Of a DNA stretch of 64,000 nucleotides, positions 34,056 through 43,917 are shown piece by piece. The stretch covers positions 18,887 to 82,886 of the forward strand of contig DATGOL010000113.1 of the NCBI GenBank assembly GCA_035306065.1. Direction: 5' to 3'. The translations under genes and the position numbers were made by a program. Every line of letters begins with the position of its first letter. The first letter of the stretch is position 1. The notes beneath the pieces were generated by a model that saw nothing but the letters and a program-made list of their open reading frames with translations, ran no database searches and was not told the origin of the DNA. Source of the DNA: JBBQHX01 sp035306065 (GTDB taxonomy: Bacteria > Gemmatimonadota > Gemmatimonadetes > Gemmatimonadales > Gemmatimonadaceae).

Positions 34056-34324
34056 CCCGGCGTTCCGATGTTATGGCTGCCCTGGGATTCCTGGGCGGGC
34101 TGACGGTGGGAGTCCTGTTGGCCGCTCAGCAGCTCCACATACACCGGCGCAACCTGTTCAGCCGTCGTCCGTACCAGCGCCTGGCGGCGCTCTCGCATCT
34201 GCGAAGCCAGCCATCGCTGGAAACCGCGCGGTTACTACAGGACTACGTTCGGTGGGAGCCCCGTCCCATGCTTCGTCGTCGCGGGATTCGAATCCTGCGT
34301 CAGATGGAGCACGAGCTAAACTAG
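34052..34324 (+). CDS. small membrane-anchored protein
   Basis: The product has 90 residues and overlaps recR by four bases. A single hydrophobic segment near the N-terminus (VMAALGFLGGLTVGVLLAAQ) is followed by a basic, helical cytoplasmic-looking tail rich in Arg (RRPYQRLAALSHLRSQPS, then RRGIRILRQME). It resembles the HEAT-like small tails of bacterial scaffold proteins, but no family is clear. It lies directly before the roadblock and MglA genes, so it could be a membrane anchor for that GTPase pair; this is inference from position only. Confidence 0.7.
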   Translation: MTRRSDVMAALGFLGGLTVGVLLAAQQLHIHRRNLFSRRPYQRLAALSHLRSQPSLETARLLQDYVRWEPRPMLRRRGIRILRQMEHELN

Positions 34325-34335
34325 ACTCCCTTCAA

Positions 34336-34824
34336 ATGTCGGCAGGCGCAGCCAGCTGGGCTTTCACGGAAGACGACTACGCATCGATCACGGAGGCGCT
34401 CCAGCGATTCCTGTTCGACAGCAATGCACGTTGTGCACTGCTGGTAGACAGGAATGGACAGTTGGTTGCCACCGTGGGCGAGCAGCCCGACTTCGATCCA
34501 ACCGCCTTTGCAACTCTTACGGCGGCTGACTTCAGTGCAAACGATCAGCTGGCGCGTCTGATCGGCGAAACTGATTTCTCCACGCTCTTCCATCAGGGAG
34601 AGCGTGAGTCCATGTATCTTGCCGACGTCGCGCGACGCGTTATCCTCGTGGTGCTGTTCGACAATCGCACCACGCTGGGACTCGTGCGGCTTAAGTTGAA
34701 GCACGTTGTTGAAGAGCTCACAGGGCTGGTGCAGGCTGTGTTCGCGAGGCCGCGACATGGCGAGGAACCAGCCACGAATCCCTTTGCGGGCGCGGATGAC
34801 GAAATCGACCGCCTGTTTCAATAA
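34336..34824 (+). CDS. roadblock/LC7-domain protein (MglB-like)
   Basis: The product has 162 residues from ATG 34336. The roadblock core is clear: EALQRFLFDSNARCALLVDR, NGQLVATVGEQ and RRVILVVLFDNRTTLGLVRL, the usual beta-alpha-beta order with a final helix. The C-terminal 20 residues (ending DDEIDRLFQ) are an acidic extension. In Myxococcus and relatives such proteins are the GTPase-activating partners of MglA. The next gene, 19 bases away, encodes an MglA-type GTPase. Confidence 0.85.
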   Translation: MSAGAASWAFTEDDYASITEALQRFLFDSNARCALLVDRNGQLVATVGEQPDFDPTAFATLTAADFSANDQLARLIGETDFSTLFHQGERESMYLADVARRVILVVLFDNRTTLGLVRLKLKHVVEELTGLVQAVFARPRHGEEPATNPFAGADDEIDRLFQ

Positions 34825-34842
34825 GCGCGAGGAGCGACTGCC

Positions 34843-35520
<678 letters not shown>

Positions 35521-35554
35521 CCGAACCTGATATTCACTCCGGGCGTTTAATGAC

Positions 35555-36289
35555 GTGAACCTTCCGAACGCGATCACGGCAGCACGAATTGCAGTCACGC
35601 CGCTGATCGCGGTTCTGCCGTTTATCGCATCATGGGAGTGGCGACTCTTTGCCTTCGTGCTCTACGTGGTGGCTGCGGCAACTGACTACGTGGACGGCAA
35701 GCTTGCCAGGGAGCGCGGGCAGGTAACGGACCTCGGTCGCCTTCTCGACCCACTTGCAGACAAGCTGCTGCTGCTGGGTACCTTCGTGCCCATGTACCTG
35801 CTGCAGGGCGGCGGCGGCCCGCTCAGCTTCCTCTCTCCGATTGACGTGCCCGCTGTTGCCGGGCTTGCAGAGGGCATCTGGCTGCGCGAGGCCGGCAACC
35901 CGGCCTTCCCCTTCATACTCGGAAGCGCAACGATCACGCTGCCCTTCCTGGTGGTGCTGGTGGTGCTCGGTCGTGAGGCACTCATGACCGCGTTCCGGCA
36001 GTATGCCGCACGACGCGGTGTGGTGATCAGCGCCATAGGCCCCGCCAAGTGGAAAACGGGCTTCCAGAGTGTCTGGGTAGGCGCCGCGTACTTCTGGTTC
36101 TTTGCTGCCACCCTCGCGGCGGATCAGGCGTGGACCTCCACCGCCTGGCGCGCATTCGCTTCCTTCAACGGACTCGTGGGTGTCGTGACCATGGTAGTTG
36201 CCGTAACGCTTACGCTCTGGTCACTCTGGCTCTACGGGCGCAGCTTTGCAGGACCGGTGTTCCGGGCGCGAGGACGGTCTCACTCGTAA
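35555..36289 (+). CDS. pgsA: CDP-diacylglycerol-glycerol-3-phosphate 3-phosphatidyltransferase
   Basis: This enzyme makes phosphatidylglycerol phosphate at the inner membrane. It has 244 residues and a GTG start. It begins MNLPNAITAARIAVTPLIAV and carries the complete CDP-alcohol motif DGKLARERGQVTDLGRLLDP followed by LADK, that is D-G-x2-A-R-x8-G-x3-D-x3-D. About six membrane segments follow, with an unusually long loop after the third. It lies between MglA and CinA. Confidence 0.92.
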   Translation: MNLPNAITAARIAVTPLIAVLPFIASWEWRLFAFVLYVVAAATDYVDGKLARERGQVTDLGRLLDPLADKLLLLGTFVPMYLLQGGGGPLSFLSPIDVPAVAGLAEGIWLREAGNPAFPFILGSATITLPFLVVLVVLGREALMTAFRQYAARRGVVISAIGPAKWKTGFQSVWVGAAYFWFFAATLAADQAWTSTAWRAFASFNGLVGVVTMVVAVTLTLWSLWLYGRSFAGPVFRARGRSHS

Positions 36290-36343
36290 TGCGGGCCCGC
36301 TCCTTCCCGAACCCAGGGACAGGAGCATTCACCGGACACGCCC

Positions 36344-37594
36344 ATGAAAGTCGAAATACTCACCATAGGCGACGAACTGCTGCTCGGCTTCACCGTGGAC
36401 ACCAACAGCGTGTTCCTCGCGCGCGAGCTCGCGGAGCTGGGCGTGGAAGTAGTGCGCCGCACGACGCTCCCTGACACAGGATCGGCCATCATCGATGGCG
36501 TTCGCGAGGCACTCGCCCGCACCGGCGCGGTGATCACCACCGGAGGGCTTGGCCCCACCAGCGATGATCTCACCTGCGAGGCAGTGGCTGCTGCCTTCGG
36601 CGTGCCGCTCGTACGGGACAACGATGTGCACGCCGCTCTCGAAAGTCGCTGGAAGAACCGCGGATTACCAGGTGAAGCCCCGGCAGACTTCTTTCGTCAG
36701 GCGCTGGTGCCGGAGGGCGCAGACATACTCGCAAACCCCGCGGGAAGTGCACCTGGTCTCTGGCTCGAAAACTCACGGCATGAGTGGCTGGCAGTGCTTC
36801 CGGGCGTACCTCGAGAAATGCGAGCCATCTTTCATGATTCGCTGCGGGCGAGGATCGCCGTGAGGGCAGGGCCGGGTGCAGGCGTGGTGCGCTCGAGGAC
36901 ACTCAGAACGACCGGGGTTCCGGAGAGCCTGCTGGCTGAGAGACTCACCGATGCCGCAGATCGGCTTGGTCCGCTCTCACTCTCGTACCTGCCCGGGTCG
37001 TCAGGCGTGGACCTGCGAGTCACGGCTCGCAACCTGCCATCCGACGAAGCCGATCGGCTGCTGCACGACGCCATGGAGTGGCTGCGGGATCGCGCCGGCT
37101 CCGACGCCTATGGCGAGAACGAGGCCGACATGGCTGAAGCGGTGCTCGATCTTTGCAGACAGCGGAATTTCACGCTGGCGCTGGCCGAGAGTTGTACTGG
37201 CGGGATGCTCGGTGCACGACTGTCCGCAATCCCGGGTGCCAGTGAAGTGTTGCTGGGCGGAGTGATAGCGTACGCGGATCAAGTGAAGGAACGCCAACTC
37301 GGCGTGTCTTCAGAATCACTCATCTCGCACGGCGCCGTGAGCAGGGAAGTGGCGGAGGAAATGGCATCCGGCGCACGAGTCCGGCTGTCGGCCAGTATCG
37401 GGGTGGGAATCACCGGCGTGGCCGGGCCCGGAGGCGGAACGGAGAGCAAGCCGGTGGGCACCGTTTGGATTGCTGCGGACGTGCTCGGGCAGGTTCTGGC
37501 GGAATTGTACCGTTTCCAGGGCTCCCGGGAGGAAGTCCGTGAGCGCTCGGCGCACGCTGCCCTGGCGCTCATTCGGAGAATGCTGACGCGGTGA
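36344..37594 (+). CDS. cinA: CinA-family protein (nicotinamide-nucleotide amidohydrolase)
   Basis: The product has 416 residues and two domains. The N-terminal molybdopterin-binding-like (COG1058) domain has VEILTIGDELLLGFTVDTNS, VITTGGLGPTSDDLT and LPGVPREMRAI. The C-terminal CinA deamidase domain from about residue 255 has LALAESCTGGMLGARLSAIP, GVIAYADQVKERQLGV and GVGITGVAGPGGGTESKPVG. The family recycles NMN and other dinucleotide products; competence links come from Gram-positive relatives. Often found beside pgsA, as here. Confidence 0.94.
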   Translation: MKVEILTIGDELLLGFTVDTNSVFLARELAELGVEVVRRTTLPDTGSAIIDGVREALARTGAVITTGGLGPTSDDLTCEAVAAAFGVPLVRDNDVHAALESRWKNRGLPGEAPADFFRQALVPEGADILANPAGSAPGLWLENSRHEWLAVLPGVPREMRAIFHDSLRARIAVRAGPGAGVVRSRTLRTTGVPESLLAERLTDAADRLGPLSLSYLPGSSGVDLRVTARNLPSDEADRLLHDAMEWLRDRAGSDAYGENEADMAEAVLDLCRQRNFTLALAESCTGGMLGARLSAIPGASEVLLGGVIAYADQVKERQLGVSSESLISHGAVSREVAEEMASGARVRLSASIGVGITGVAGPGGGTESKPVGTVWIAADVLGQVLAELYRFQGSREEVRERSAHAALALIRRMLTR

Positions 37595-37715
37595 GTACGA
37601 AGGCTGCTATGTGCAGAAGCAGGCTAGATTGCGCCAGTCAGGCTGGAATGCGAAACTGCAAGGTGCGCGGCCCGTACGGCCCCGCACGCTCGTGAAAGAC
37701 ACCCAGACTATTGCG

Positions 37716-38318
37716 ATGCACAAACGAGACGAATTTTCGCGCGGTGGGGGAATCGACAACGACCTCGGAGACGCAGACGCGTCTGCCGTTGAGCCGGGGG
37801 AGTCTCTGGTGGGCGAGCGCGAACCTGATGCTTCGGCTGATGCTGCGCTGAATGCAACCGGTGCCGTTGCCGCACTGCGTGAGGAACTCGCCGGCCAGAA
37901 CGACAAGTACCTCAGGCTGGCCGCCGAATTTGACAACTTCCGCAAGCGAAGCAATCGCGAGCGGGCGGAAGCCGGCATCAAGGGACAGGCATCGCTGCTG
38001 CGAAAGCTGCTCGAGGTGATCGACGACCTTGACAGGTTCAGCGTTGTGGACCCGAACTCCACCGACACGGGCACCGTGGTGGAGGGCGTTGTCATGATCT
38101 GCTCGAAGTTGCACAAGGAACTGGAGCAGGCGGGCCTGGAGTGGATCAGCCCGGAGGGCCAGCCGTTCGATCCGAACCTGCATGAGGCCATGGCTGCGGA
38201 ACCGGCTTCCGCGCCTGACCAGGATGGTGTTGTGGCGCGTGTCTACCAGCGCGGGTACGTGTTCCACGGAGAGCTGCTTCGACCGGCGCGTGTGGTCGTG
38301 TGGCAGTTCAACAGCTGA
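37716..38318 (+). CDS. grpE: nucleotide exchange factor GrpE
   Basis: This cofactor releases ADP from DnaK. It has 200 residues from ATG 37716; a GTG 24 bases upstream and further ATGs exist but extend into low-complexity sequence. An acidic disordered N-terminus is followed by the long coiled-coil (LREELAGQNDKYLRLAAEFD, NFRKRSNRERAEAG) and the C-terminal beta domain with PFDPNLHEAM and GVVARVYQRGYVFHGELLRP. dnaJ starts 17 bases later; dnaK is not in the window. Confidence 0.93.
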   Translation: MHKRDEFSRGGGIDNDLGDADASAVEPGESLVGEREPDASADAALNATGAVAALREELAGQNDKYLRLAAEFDNFRKRSNRERAEAGIKGQASLLRKLLEVIDDLDRFSVVDPNSTDTGTVVEGVVMICSKLHKELEQAGLEWISPEGQPFDPNLHEAMAAEPASAPDQDGVVARVYQRGYVFHGELLRPARVVVWQFNS

Positions 38319-38335
38319 CGGCAGGCTGAGGCCGC

Positions 38336-39463
38336 ATGGCACCCACCAAGGACTACTACTCCATCCTCGGCGTTCCTTCATCCGCGAGCGCGGATGAGAT
38401 CAAGAAGCAGTATCGCAGGCTTGCAAAGCAGCACCATCCGGATTCGAACCAGAATGACCCCAGGGCGGCGGAGAAGTTCAAGGACTTATCCGAGGCTTAT
38501 GGCGTTCTGGGTGACGCCGACAAGCGCAAGCAGTACGACGAGATGCGCCGCCTGGGGGCGTTCGGCGGATTCAGCGGTCGTCGCCCTGGCGCCAGCCCCG
38601 GCGCCGGGCGTGCCCGGTCAGGTGGCAGCACGGAGACCCGCTTCGAAGACTTCGACATCGGCGGTATTGGCGGGCTTGGCGACATCTTCTCGTCGATGTT
38701 CGGAGCGGGTGCACGCGGAGCCCGTGGGCGCGCTGCGCCGGAGCAAGGCCAGTCGGTGGAAACCACGCTGGAGATCCCGTTCCGGACTGCTGCACGAGGC
38801 GGCAAGGTTCCGGTTGAACTCGAGGTAACCGAGGAGTGCTCCACGTGTAACGGCTCCGGTGGTGCGCCGGGCAGCACGTCACGCACCTGTCCCGAATGCG
38901 AGGGGCGTGGAGTGATTTCTTTCGGGCAGGGTGGTTTCGCGGTGAACCGGCCGTGTCCGATGTGCCTCGGCCGCGGAACCATTCCGAGCGAGCCGTGCCC
39001 AACGTGTTCAGGAGCGGGCGAGGTGCGCACCAGGAAGAAGGTGCTGATTACCGTGCCTGCCGGTGTGGATTCCGGGTCGAAGATCCGGCTGAAGGGTCAG
39101 GGCGGCAAGGGAGGTCGCGGTGCACCGGCCGGAGACCTTCTGATCACGTTCCAGGTGAAGCCGGATCGGTTTTACGAGCGAGACGGGCTGGATGTGATCG
39201 CGAAGGTGCCGTTGAACATTGCGCAGGCCACGTTAGGCTCGCGGATCAGTGTGCGCACCCTGGAGGGAAAGAAGGTGGCGATCAGGATCCCGGCAGGAAC
39301 GTCGTCCGGCAGGAGATTCCGCGTACGCGGGCAGGGAATCGAGAAGGATGGCGCCCGTGGCGACCTGATCGTGGAAACCACGATCACTACACCCGATTCG
39401 CTTGACGAAGGGCAGGAAAAGCTGATGCGCGAGTTTGCGGAGGCTGCGGGGCTGAAGTTCTGA
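38336..39463 (+). CDS. dnaJ: chaperone protein DnaJ (type I)
   Basis: This Hsp40 stimulates DnaK ATPase and delivers substrates. It has 375 residues. The J domain has the HPD tripeptide in AKQHHPDSNQ near residue 35. A Gly/Arg/Phe-rich linker follows, then four zinc repeats (CSTCNGSG, CPECEGRG, CPMCLGRG, CPTCSGAG) and the C-terminal substrate domain. It is convergent with mnmA with one base between the stops, and no terminator is visible there. Confidence 0.96.
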   Translation: MAPTKDYYSILGVPSSASADEIKKQYRRLAKQHHPDSNQNDPRAAEKFKDLSEAYGVLGDADKRKQYDEMRRLGAFGGFSGRRPGASPGAGRARSGGSTETRFEDFDIGGIGGLGDIFSSMFGAGARGARGRAAPEQGQSVETTLEIPFRTAARGGKVPVELEVTEECSTCNGSGGAPGSTSRTCPECEGRGVISFGQGGFAVNRPCPMCLGRGTIPSEPCPTCSGAGEVRTRKKVLITVPAGVDSGSKIRLKGQGGKGGRGAPAGDLLITFQVKPDRFYERDGLDVIAKVPLNIAQATLGSRISVRTLEGKKVAIRIPAGTSSGRRFRVRGQGIEKDGARGDLIVETTITTPDSLDEGQEKLMREFAEAAGLKF

Positions 39464-39464
39464 G

Positions 39465-40571
39465 CTACGCCACCACCCGCAACTCCCTTCGTCCCCGCTC
39501 GATTACACCTCCGCCGAGCACCGCCGTTCCGTCGTAGGCAACAACGGACTGCCCCGGCGTGATTGCCGACACAGGCTCCGACAGCGCGAACTCCACTTCC
39601 TCGCCGTCACAACGGAGCACTTCGGCATTGGCTGCCGCGGCACGGTGGCGTACCTGTACCTGCAGCATGGTACCCGGCGCCGGAGGTTCCATGAGCCAGT
39701 TGAACTCACGGGCAACCAGGCCGCGTCCCAGCAGCGCCTCACGCGAGCCGATCACCACCATGCGCGCCGCCGGACGAATGTCCACTACGTACATGGGGGT
39801 GGCAAAGCCTCCGGGAAGCCCGCGACGCTGACCTATGGTATAGCGCGCGTAGCCTGCGTGCTCGCCCACCACTCGTCCATCGGTGGTGACGATTGGACCC
39901 GCGCGAAGTGCAGGCGTGTCCTCGCCCAGCTTCTGCGCAATGATGCGCGTGTGGTCGCCGTCAGGCACGAAGCAGATATCCTGGCTTTCCACCTTCTCGG
40001 ACACAACCGAAAGTCCGAGTTCCCTGGCTACGTTGCGGGTTTCCTCCTTGGTGCGATCGCCAACCGGCAGCAGCATTCGCCTTACCACAGCCCGGTCGAT
40101 CCCCCACAGGAAGTATGTCTGGTCCTTCAACGGATCCAGGCCACGATGCAGCACGCCGTCTGCCACGCGCGCGTAATGGCCGGTTGCAATCCACTTCGCG
40201 TCGATTGCGTCTGCCTTGTGAAGCAGGTCGCGGAACTTCGTGAACGTATTGCAGCGCACGCAGGGAATGGGCGTGCGACCGCGCGCGTACTCATTCACGA
40301 AATCGTCAACGACATCGCGACCGAAGGCGCTCTCCAGGTTGAGAACGTAGTGCGGAATTCCAAGCTTCTCGCACACGCGCCGCGCGTCATTCACCGAGTC
40401 CAGCGAGCAGCATGGACGATCGGGCACTTCGTCGGTGTGGCAGAACAGCTTCATGGTGGCGCCCACCACGTCGTAGCCCTGCTGCACGAGAAGCGCCGCG
40501 GCTACGGAGGAGTCTACTCCGCCCGACATTGCGACAAGCACGCGGTCGCGCGTGCAGCCACGGTTGCTCAT
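39465..40571 (-). CDS. mnmA: tRNA-specific 2-thiouridylase MnmA
   Basis: This enzyme 2-thiolates the wobble uridine of Lys, Glu and Gln tRNAs. It has 368 residues. The PP-loop VLVAMSGGVDSSVAAALL is near residue 11. Catalytic Cys pairs lie in TPIPCVRCNTFTKF and in VESQDICFVPDGDH, and RGLPGGF-type GQRRGLPGG is later. It lies two bases downstream of a cysteine desulfurase on the same strand, so that enzyme probably supplies its sulfur, as in the YrvO-MnmA pair of B. subtilis. Confidence 0.96.
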   Translation of the reverse strand: MSNRGCTRDRVLVAMSGGVDSSVAAALLVQQGYDVVGATMKLFCHTDEVPDRPCCSLDSVNDARRVCEKLGIPHYVLNLESAFGRDVVDDFVNEYARGRTPIPCVRCNTFTKFRDLLHKADAIDAKWIATGHYARVADGVLHRGLDPLKDQTYFLWGIDRAVVRRMLLPVGDRTKEETRNVARELGLSVVSEKVESQDICFVPDGDHTRIIAQKLGEDTPALRAGPIVTTDGRVVGEHAGYARYTIGQRRGLPGGFATPMYVVDIRPAARMVVIGSREALLGRGLVAREFNWLMEPPAPGTMLQVQVRHRAAAANAEVLRCDGEEVEFALSEPVSAITPGQSVVAYDGTAVLGGGVIERGRRELRVVA

Positions 40572-40573
40572 CG

Positions 40574-41737
40574 TCAGGCTACCGCTGCCGAGCCGCGCGC
40601 CTTGTGCACCAGGGCAGGAAGCAGCTCTGACACGCGGGTAACGTGATCGTCAGTCGTCAGGCTGCCAAGGCTCAGCCGCAGCGCACTCATCGCCTCGTCT
40701 GCACCAACCCCCAGTGCGGATAGCACGTGAGACACACTCGCCGCACCGCTCTGGCACGCGGAGCCAGCCGAGGCGGCAACACCGCGCAGGTCCAGCGCCA
40801 TCAGCAACGACTCTGCATCACAACCAGGCACGGAAACGTTGATTATGTGCGGTGCACGGTCAGCGCCGCTGCCGTGAATCACGGCGTCAGGCACCTGCTG
40901 CATGATAGCCAGCTCCAGCCGCTCGCGAAAATCGCGAAGCCGGCGGCACTCCTCTTCGCGCTCCGCTACCGCAAGCTCAACCGCCGTGGCAAAGCCCACT
41001 GCGTACGCCACGTTCTCCGTACCGGGGCGCCTGCCACGATCCTGACCGCCACCGAAAAACAGTGGCTGCATTGTCGTTCCGCGCCGAATGAACAGCGCAC
41101 CAATTCCCTTGGGCGCACCGATCTTGTGGCCACTCACGGCCAGCATGCTCACCGGCAGCCGGCCAACGTCTATCTCCACCTTTCCGAGCGCCTGCACCGC
41201 GTCCGTGTGGAACAGCACGCCACTCTCCCTCGCGAGCTCGGCAATCTCCGGAACGGGCTGCACCGTGCCGATCTCGTTGTTGATCCACATTACCGAACAG
41301 ATGGCAAGCGAATCATCCATGGCGGCGCGCACTGCATCCATGTCCACCACCCCTTCGCATGACACCGGCAGCAGCCGAAGCTCAGCTCCCTCGGCCTCCG
41401 CCTGGTGCGCAGCGGCAAGCACAGCCTTGTGCTCGATCGGCGTTACCGCCACTGCGTTCCGGCCGGCCGCGCTGGCCCTCTGTGTTCGCCATGCGCCCAG
41501 TACGGCGAGGTTGTCGCCCTCGGTGCCGCAGCTCGTGAAAATGATCTCGTCAACGTGGGCGCCGAGGCAGGTGGCCACGCGCTCTCGTGCCTCGTCCAGT
41601 GCTACGCGTGCGTCGCGCCCCCAGCGGTGCATGCTGGAGGGATTTCCAAAGCGTTCGCCAAGGAAGGGCAGCATTGCTTCCAGCACTTCCCCACGAACCG
41701 GCGTGGTGGCCGCGTGATCGAGATAAATGGGGTCCAT
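40574..41737 (-). CDS. cysteine desulfurase, NifS/IscS-like
   Basis: This PLP enzyme takes sulfur from cysteine to form a persulfide. It has 387 residues. It begins MDPIYLDHAATTPVRGEVLE, has SCGTEGDNLAVLGAW, the PLP Lys in VSGHKIGAPKG and the catalytic Cys in GVAASAGSACQSGAAS. No iscU or other Fe-S genes adjoin it; its gene partner is mnmA two bases away. A TATATTTG element lies only four bases before the ATG, which would give a nearly leaderless message. Confidence 0.95.
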   Translation of the reverse strand: MDPIYLDHAATTPVRGEVLEAMLPFLGERFGNPSSMHRWGRDARVALDEARERVATCLGAHVDEIIFTSCGTEGDNLAVLGAWRTQRASAAGRNAVAVTPIEHKAVLAAAHQAEAEGAELRLLPVSCEGVVDMDAVRAAMDDSLAICSVMWINNEIGTVQPVPEIAELARESGVLFHTDAVQALGKVEIDVGRLPVSMLAVSGHKIGAPKGIGALFIRRGTTMQPLFFGGGQDRGRRPGTENVAYAVGFATAVELAVAEREEECRRLRDFRERLELAIMQQVPDAVIHGSGADRAPHIINVSVPGCDAESLLMALDLRGVAASAGSACQSGAASVSHVLSALGVGADEAMSALRLSLGSLTTDDHVTRVSELLPALVHKARGSAAVA

Positions 41738-41741
41738 TCCT

Positions 41742-41749
41742 CAAATATA
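41742..41749 (-). promoter_or_regulatory. possible -10 element giving a leaderless transcript
   Basis: On the minus strand TATATTTG is followed by AGGA and then the ATG of the cysteine desulfurase gene. If it is the -10/-7 element, transcription would begin at about the start codon; alternatively AGGA is simply a short ribosome site. A 7-base inverted repeat (41758-41764 with 41778-41784) lies further upstream. Confidence 0.35.
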
Positions 41750-41891
41750 CGGAATCCGGGGGCCTCGTGCCGGAAATGGCCCCCTGGGTGGCTGGAGAAC
41801 CGTTTCCGGCGCCGGAACCCGGGTCAGCGCCTTCTGAACTCAGCCACGGCTGTGCCCATCTGGCGACGTTCCATTGCTCACTTCTCCTCGC

Positions 41892-42515
41892 TCACGTCCC
41901 CTGGCTTTCGTAGCCTGCCACTGCCTGCACCGCGTCTCTCACGAGCGTGGGAGCCACCGTGCCCGCAGAAACACCGGCCGCCGTAAGCCAGCCCTCGGTA
42001 TTGAGATCGAAGGCGATTCGCGCGCCGGTGTTTGCACTCAGGGTGATTGCCGGAATGTCCCGGATGAGAACGACCTCGGTGTCGGTTACGTCCAGGGTAC
42101 GATTGGTCACGGAGCCGCCCGGCGGGCTCCCGGTTACCGTGAGCGAAGCACCACGAAGCGTGAGCCTCACCTTTGAATACGTTGCCGCGGGCAGGGACAC
42201 GACATTCTCCACGCCGGCGCTGTCGCCCGCCTGCAGGGGCACGGTGATCGCGCGAGTACCGCTGACGTCGTGCCAGCTGTCGCCATCGGACGAAACCGCC
42301 ACACGAGCGGTGGTGACGAACACGCCATTGTACGGACCAGGCTCCGGCGCCAGCTGAACCCCGCTCACGGGAGGTGTGGTGCGAGACGGGTTGTCGTCCA
42401 GCACCACACGAACGGTGGCATTGATACTTACGCCGGTAACGCTGTCTCCACCGCAAGCCGCGGCAGAGCCCAACAGCAGGAGCAGCAGTCCACTTCGCGC
42501 CACCGTTAACCTCAC
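41892..42515 (-). CDS. DUF4382-like lipoprotein
   Basis: The product has 207 residues with a GTG start and GGAGG seven bases upstream. The signal ends in SAAAC (Cys 21). The mature part is beta-rich and resembles DUF4382 surface lipoproteins: SDGDSWHDVSGTRAITVPLQ, AGDSAGVENVVSLPAATYSK, VRLTLRGASLTVTGSPPGGS and IAFDLNTEGWL. Its function is unknown; the fold suggests binding or adhesion outside the cell. It follows the propeller lipoprotein gene by 48 bases. Confidence 0.75.
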   Translation of the reverse strand: MRLTVARSGLLLLLLGSAAACGGDSVTGVSINATVRVVLDDNPSRTTPPVSGVQLAPEPGPYNGVFVTTARVAVSSDGDSWHDVSGTRAITVPLQAGDSAGVENVVSLPAATYSKVRLTLRGASLTVTGSPPGGSVTNRTLDVTDTEVVLIRDIPAITLSANTGARIAFDLNTEGWLTAAGVSAGTVAPTLVRDAVQAVAGYESQGT

Positions 42516-42563
42516 GAGCTTTCCTCCAGTATCAATCGGGAAATGCGACGGAGCCGAACCGTG

Positions 42564-43817
42564 TCATGCGTCGGGCTTCAGTACCCTGAGCCGCACCACG
42601 TACTGTACGTCCAGCTCGTCGCGCTGCACTCCGTAGATGTCGTCTCCCTCAACGTGCAACGGACGGAAGCGCGGCGGCAGTTCAACGGCACCGAGCAGTC
42701 GACCTTCGACATCGTATACGTCCCACTGCCGTGAGCCGAAGTCAAACGCGTTGGCGCCGTCTCCGGTGAAGTCCATTTCGTTGGCTGGCCGCACGCGCTG
42801 AACCCAGAGCGTACCGTCGGGGCCACCCAGCAGGTCGCTGAGTACAGGATACCGGTCTGCGAACTCGGTGTTCCCCAGAATCAGCTGCAGGGCCTCGGGC
42901 GGAACGCCCTGCTGGCCCATCATCTCGCGCATGCGGTCGAGGAGGGTGCTTTTGTCTGCTTCGCTAACCACTCCGCCTTCCACCTGCCGCTGGATGATCC
43001 TCGTGAGGCTGCCCTCGGTACTGCGCATCTCTACTCGATACTTGTCGTTCGTTGCAAGCACAACCCTGCCGTCGGTCAGCAGAGTCCACAGCGGTTCGGG
43101 CGAGAACATGCGCAGTCGGGGCACGTTCCCTTCCATGGTGAAGGTCTCCGTGGATGGCAGTGCAACGAGCGTGTCCTGAATGCTGCCCGACGCATCACGA
43201 GTGAGAAGCACGCCGCCGCCTATCGGAACGTCGGTATTCCCGGGCACCGGCATCTCGCGTGTCTGCTGCACGATCCTGCCGTCGGGGCTCATCACCCACT
43301 TCAGCGCGATTCCCTCGGTCATCGGAAGGGGGAAGTCCGTGGCGTGCTCGCCCTCAGGCGTGAAACGCGTTGCGCGCTGCAGCATGAGATCCGGCACGGT
43401 GATCGTGTCGCCCGGCGTGACCAGCACGGCAGATGCAACCTGGCTGAACTCTCCAGGGCCCGACCCGGGCCGGCCCAGTGTGCGCACGTACTCGCCGGAA
43501 GCGTCGAACACCTGTACCCGCTGACCCATCTGGTCCAGCGTATAGATGTTGCCCTCGCTGTCCAGGTCCAGGCTCACGAGCTGACCGAACTGAAGGTTCG
43601 CATCACCCTCCTCCGCGCCAATCCGAAGCTGCTCTTCCACCGTCCAGCGCTGTTCAGCGGTCCACACCCCGCGGTCGGGGTTGCGGACGATCGCGATTCC
43701 GGCGCTGTCCACCACCGATCCAGCCCAGGTGCCGTCTCCAGCGCTTTCGCCTGATGAGCAGGCAGTAACTGCAACGAGAAGGAGCGCGGAAACAACCTTG
43801 CTGTGCATGCGGTCCAT
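42564..43817 (-). CDS. six-bladed beta-propeller lipoprotein
   Basis: The product is about 417 residues from ATG 43817, which has GGAGG four bases upstream; the ATG at 43808 is an alternative. The signal ends in AVTAC. The mature protein has NHL-like propeller repeats: GQLVSLDLDSEGNIYTLDQM, GQRVQVFDASGEYVRTLG, GPGEFSQVASAVLVTPGDTI and a late DGTLWVQRVRPANEMDF. Such envelope propellers are common in this kind of genome and their ligands are not known. Confidence 0.8.
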   Translation of the reverse strand: MDRMHSKVVSALLLVAVTACSSGESAGDGTWAGSVVDSAGIAIVRNPDRGVWTAEQRWTVEEQLRIGAEEGDANLQFGQLVSLDLDSEGNIYTLDQMGQRVQVFDASGEYVRTLGRPGSGPGEFSQVASAVLVTPGDTITVPDLMLQRATRFTPEGEHATDFPLPMTEGIALKWVMSPDGRIVQQTREMPVPGNTDVPIGGGVLLTRDASGSIQDTLVALPSTETFTMEGNVPRLRMFSPEPLWTLLTDGRVVLATNDKYRVEMRSTEGSLTRIIQRQVEGGVVSEADKSTLLDRMREMMGQQGVPPEALQLILGNTEFADRYPVLSDLLGGPDGTLWVQRVRPANEMDFTGDGANAFDFGSRQWDVYDVEGRLLGAVELPPRFRPLHVEGDDIYGVQRDELDVQYVVRLRVLKPDA

Positions 43818-43917
43818 GGAACCTCCAGAAAGAGCCGTAAGAATGAGTGGCGCGGAAACCCGGACAGAAAGTTCGTGCAAGCTGGCGGAATGCGCGAGAG
43901 TTGGTGACTGCGGGTGG

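Noticed and set aside
34270..34310. GATTCGAATCC resembling a tRNA T-arm
   Set aside because: It lies in the coding frame of the small membrane protein (encoding GIRIL), and no cloverleaf can be formed around it.
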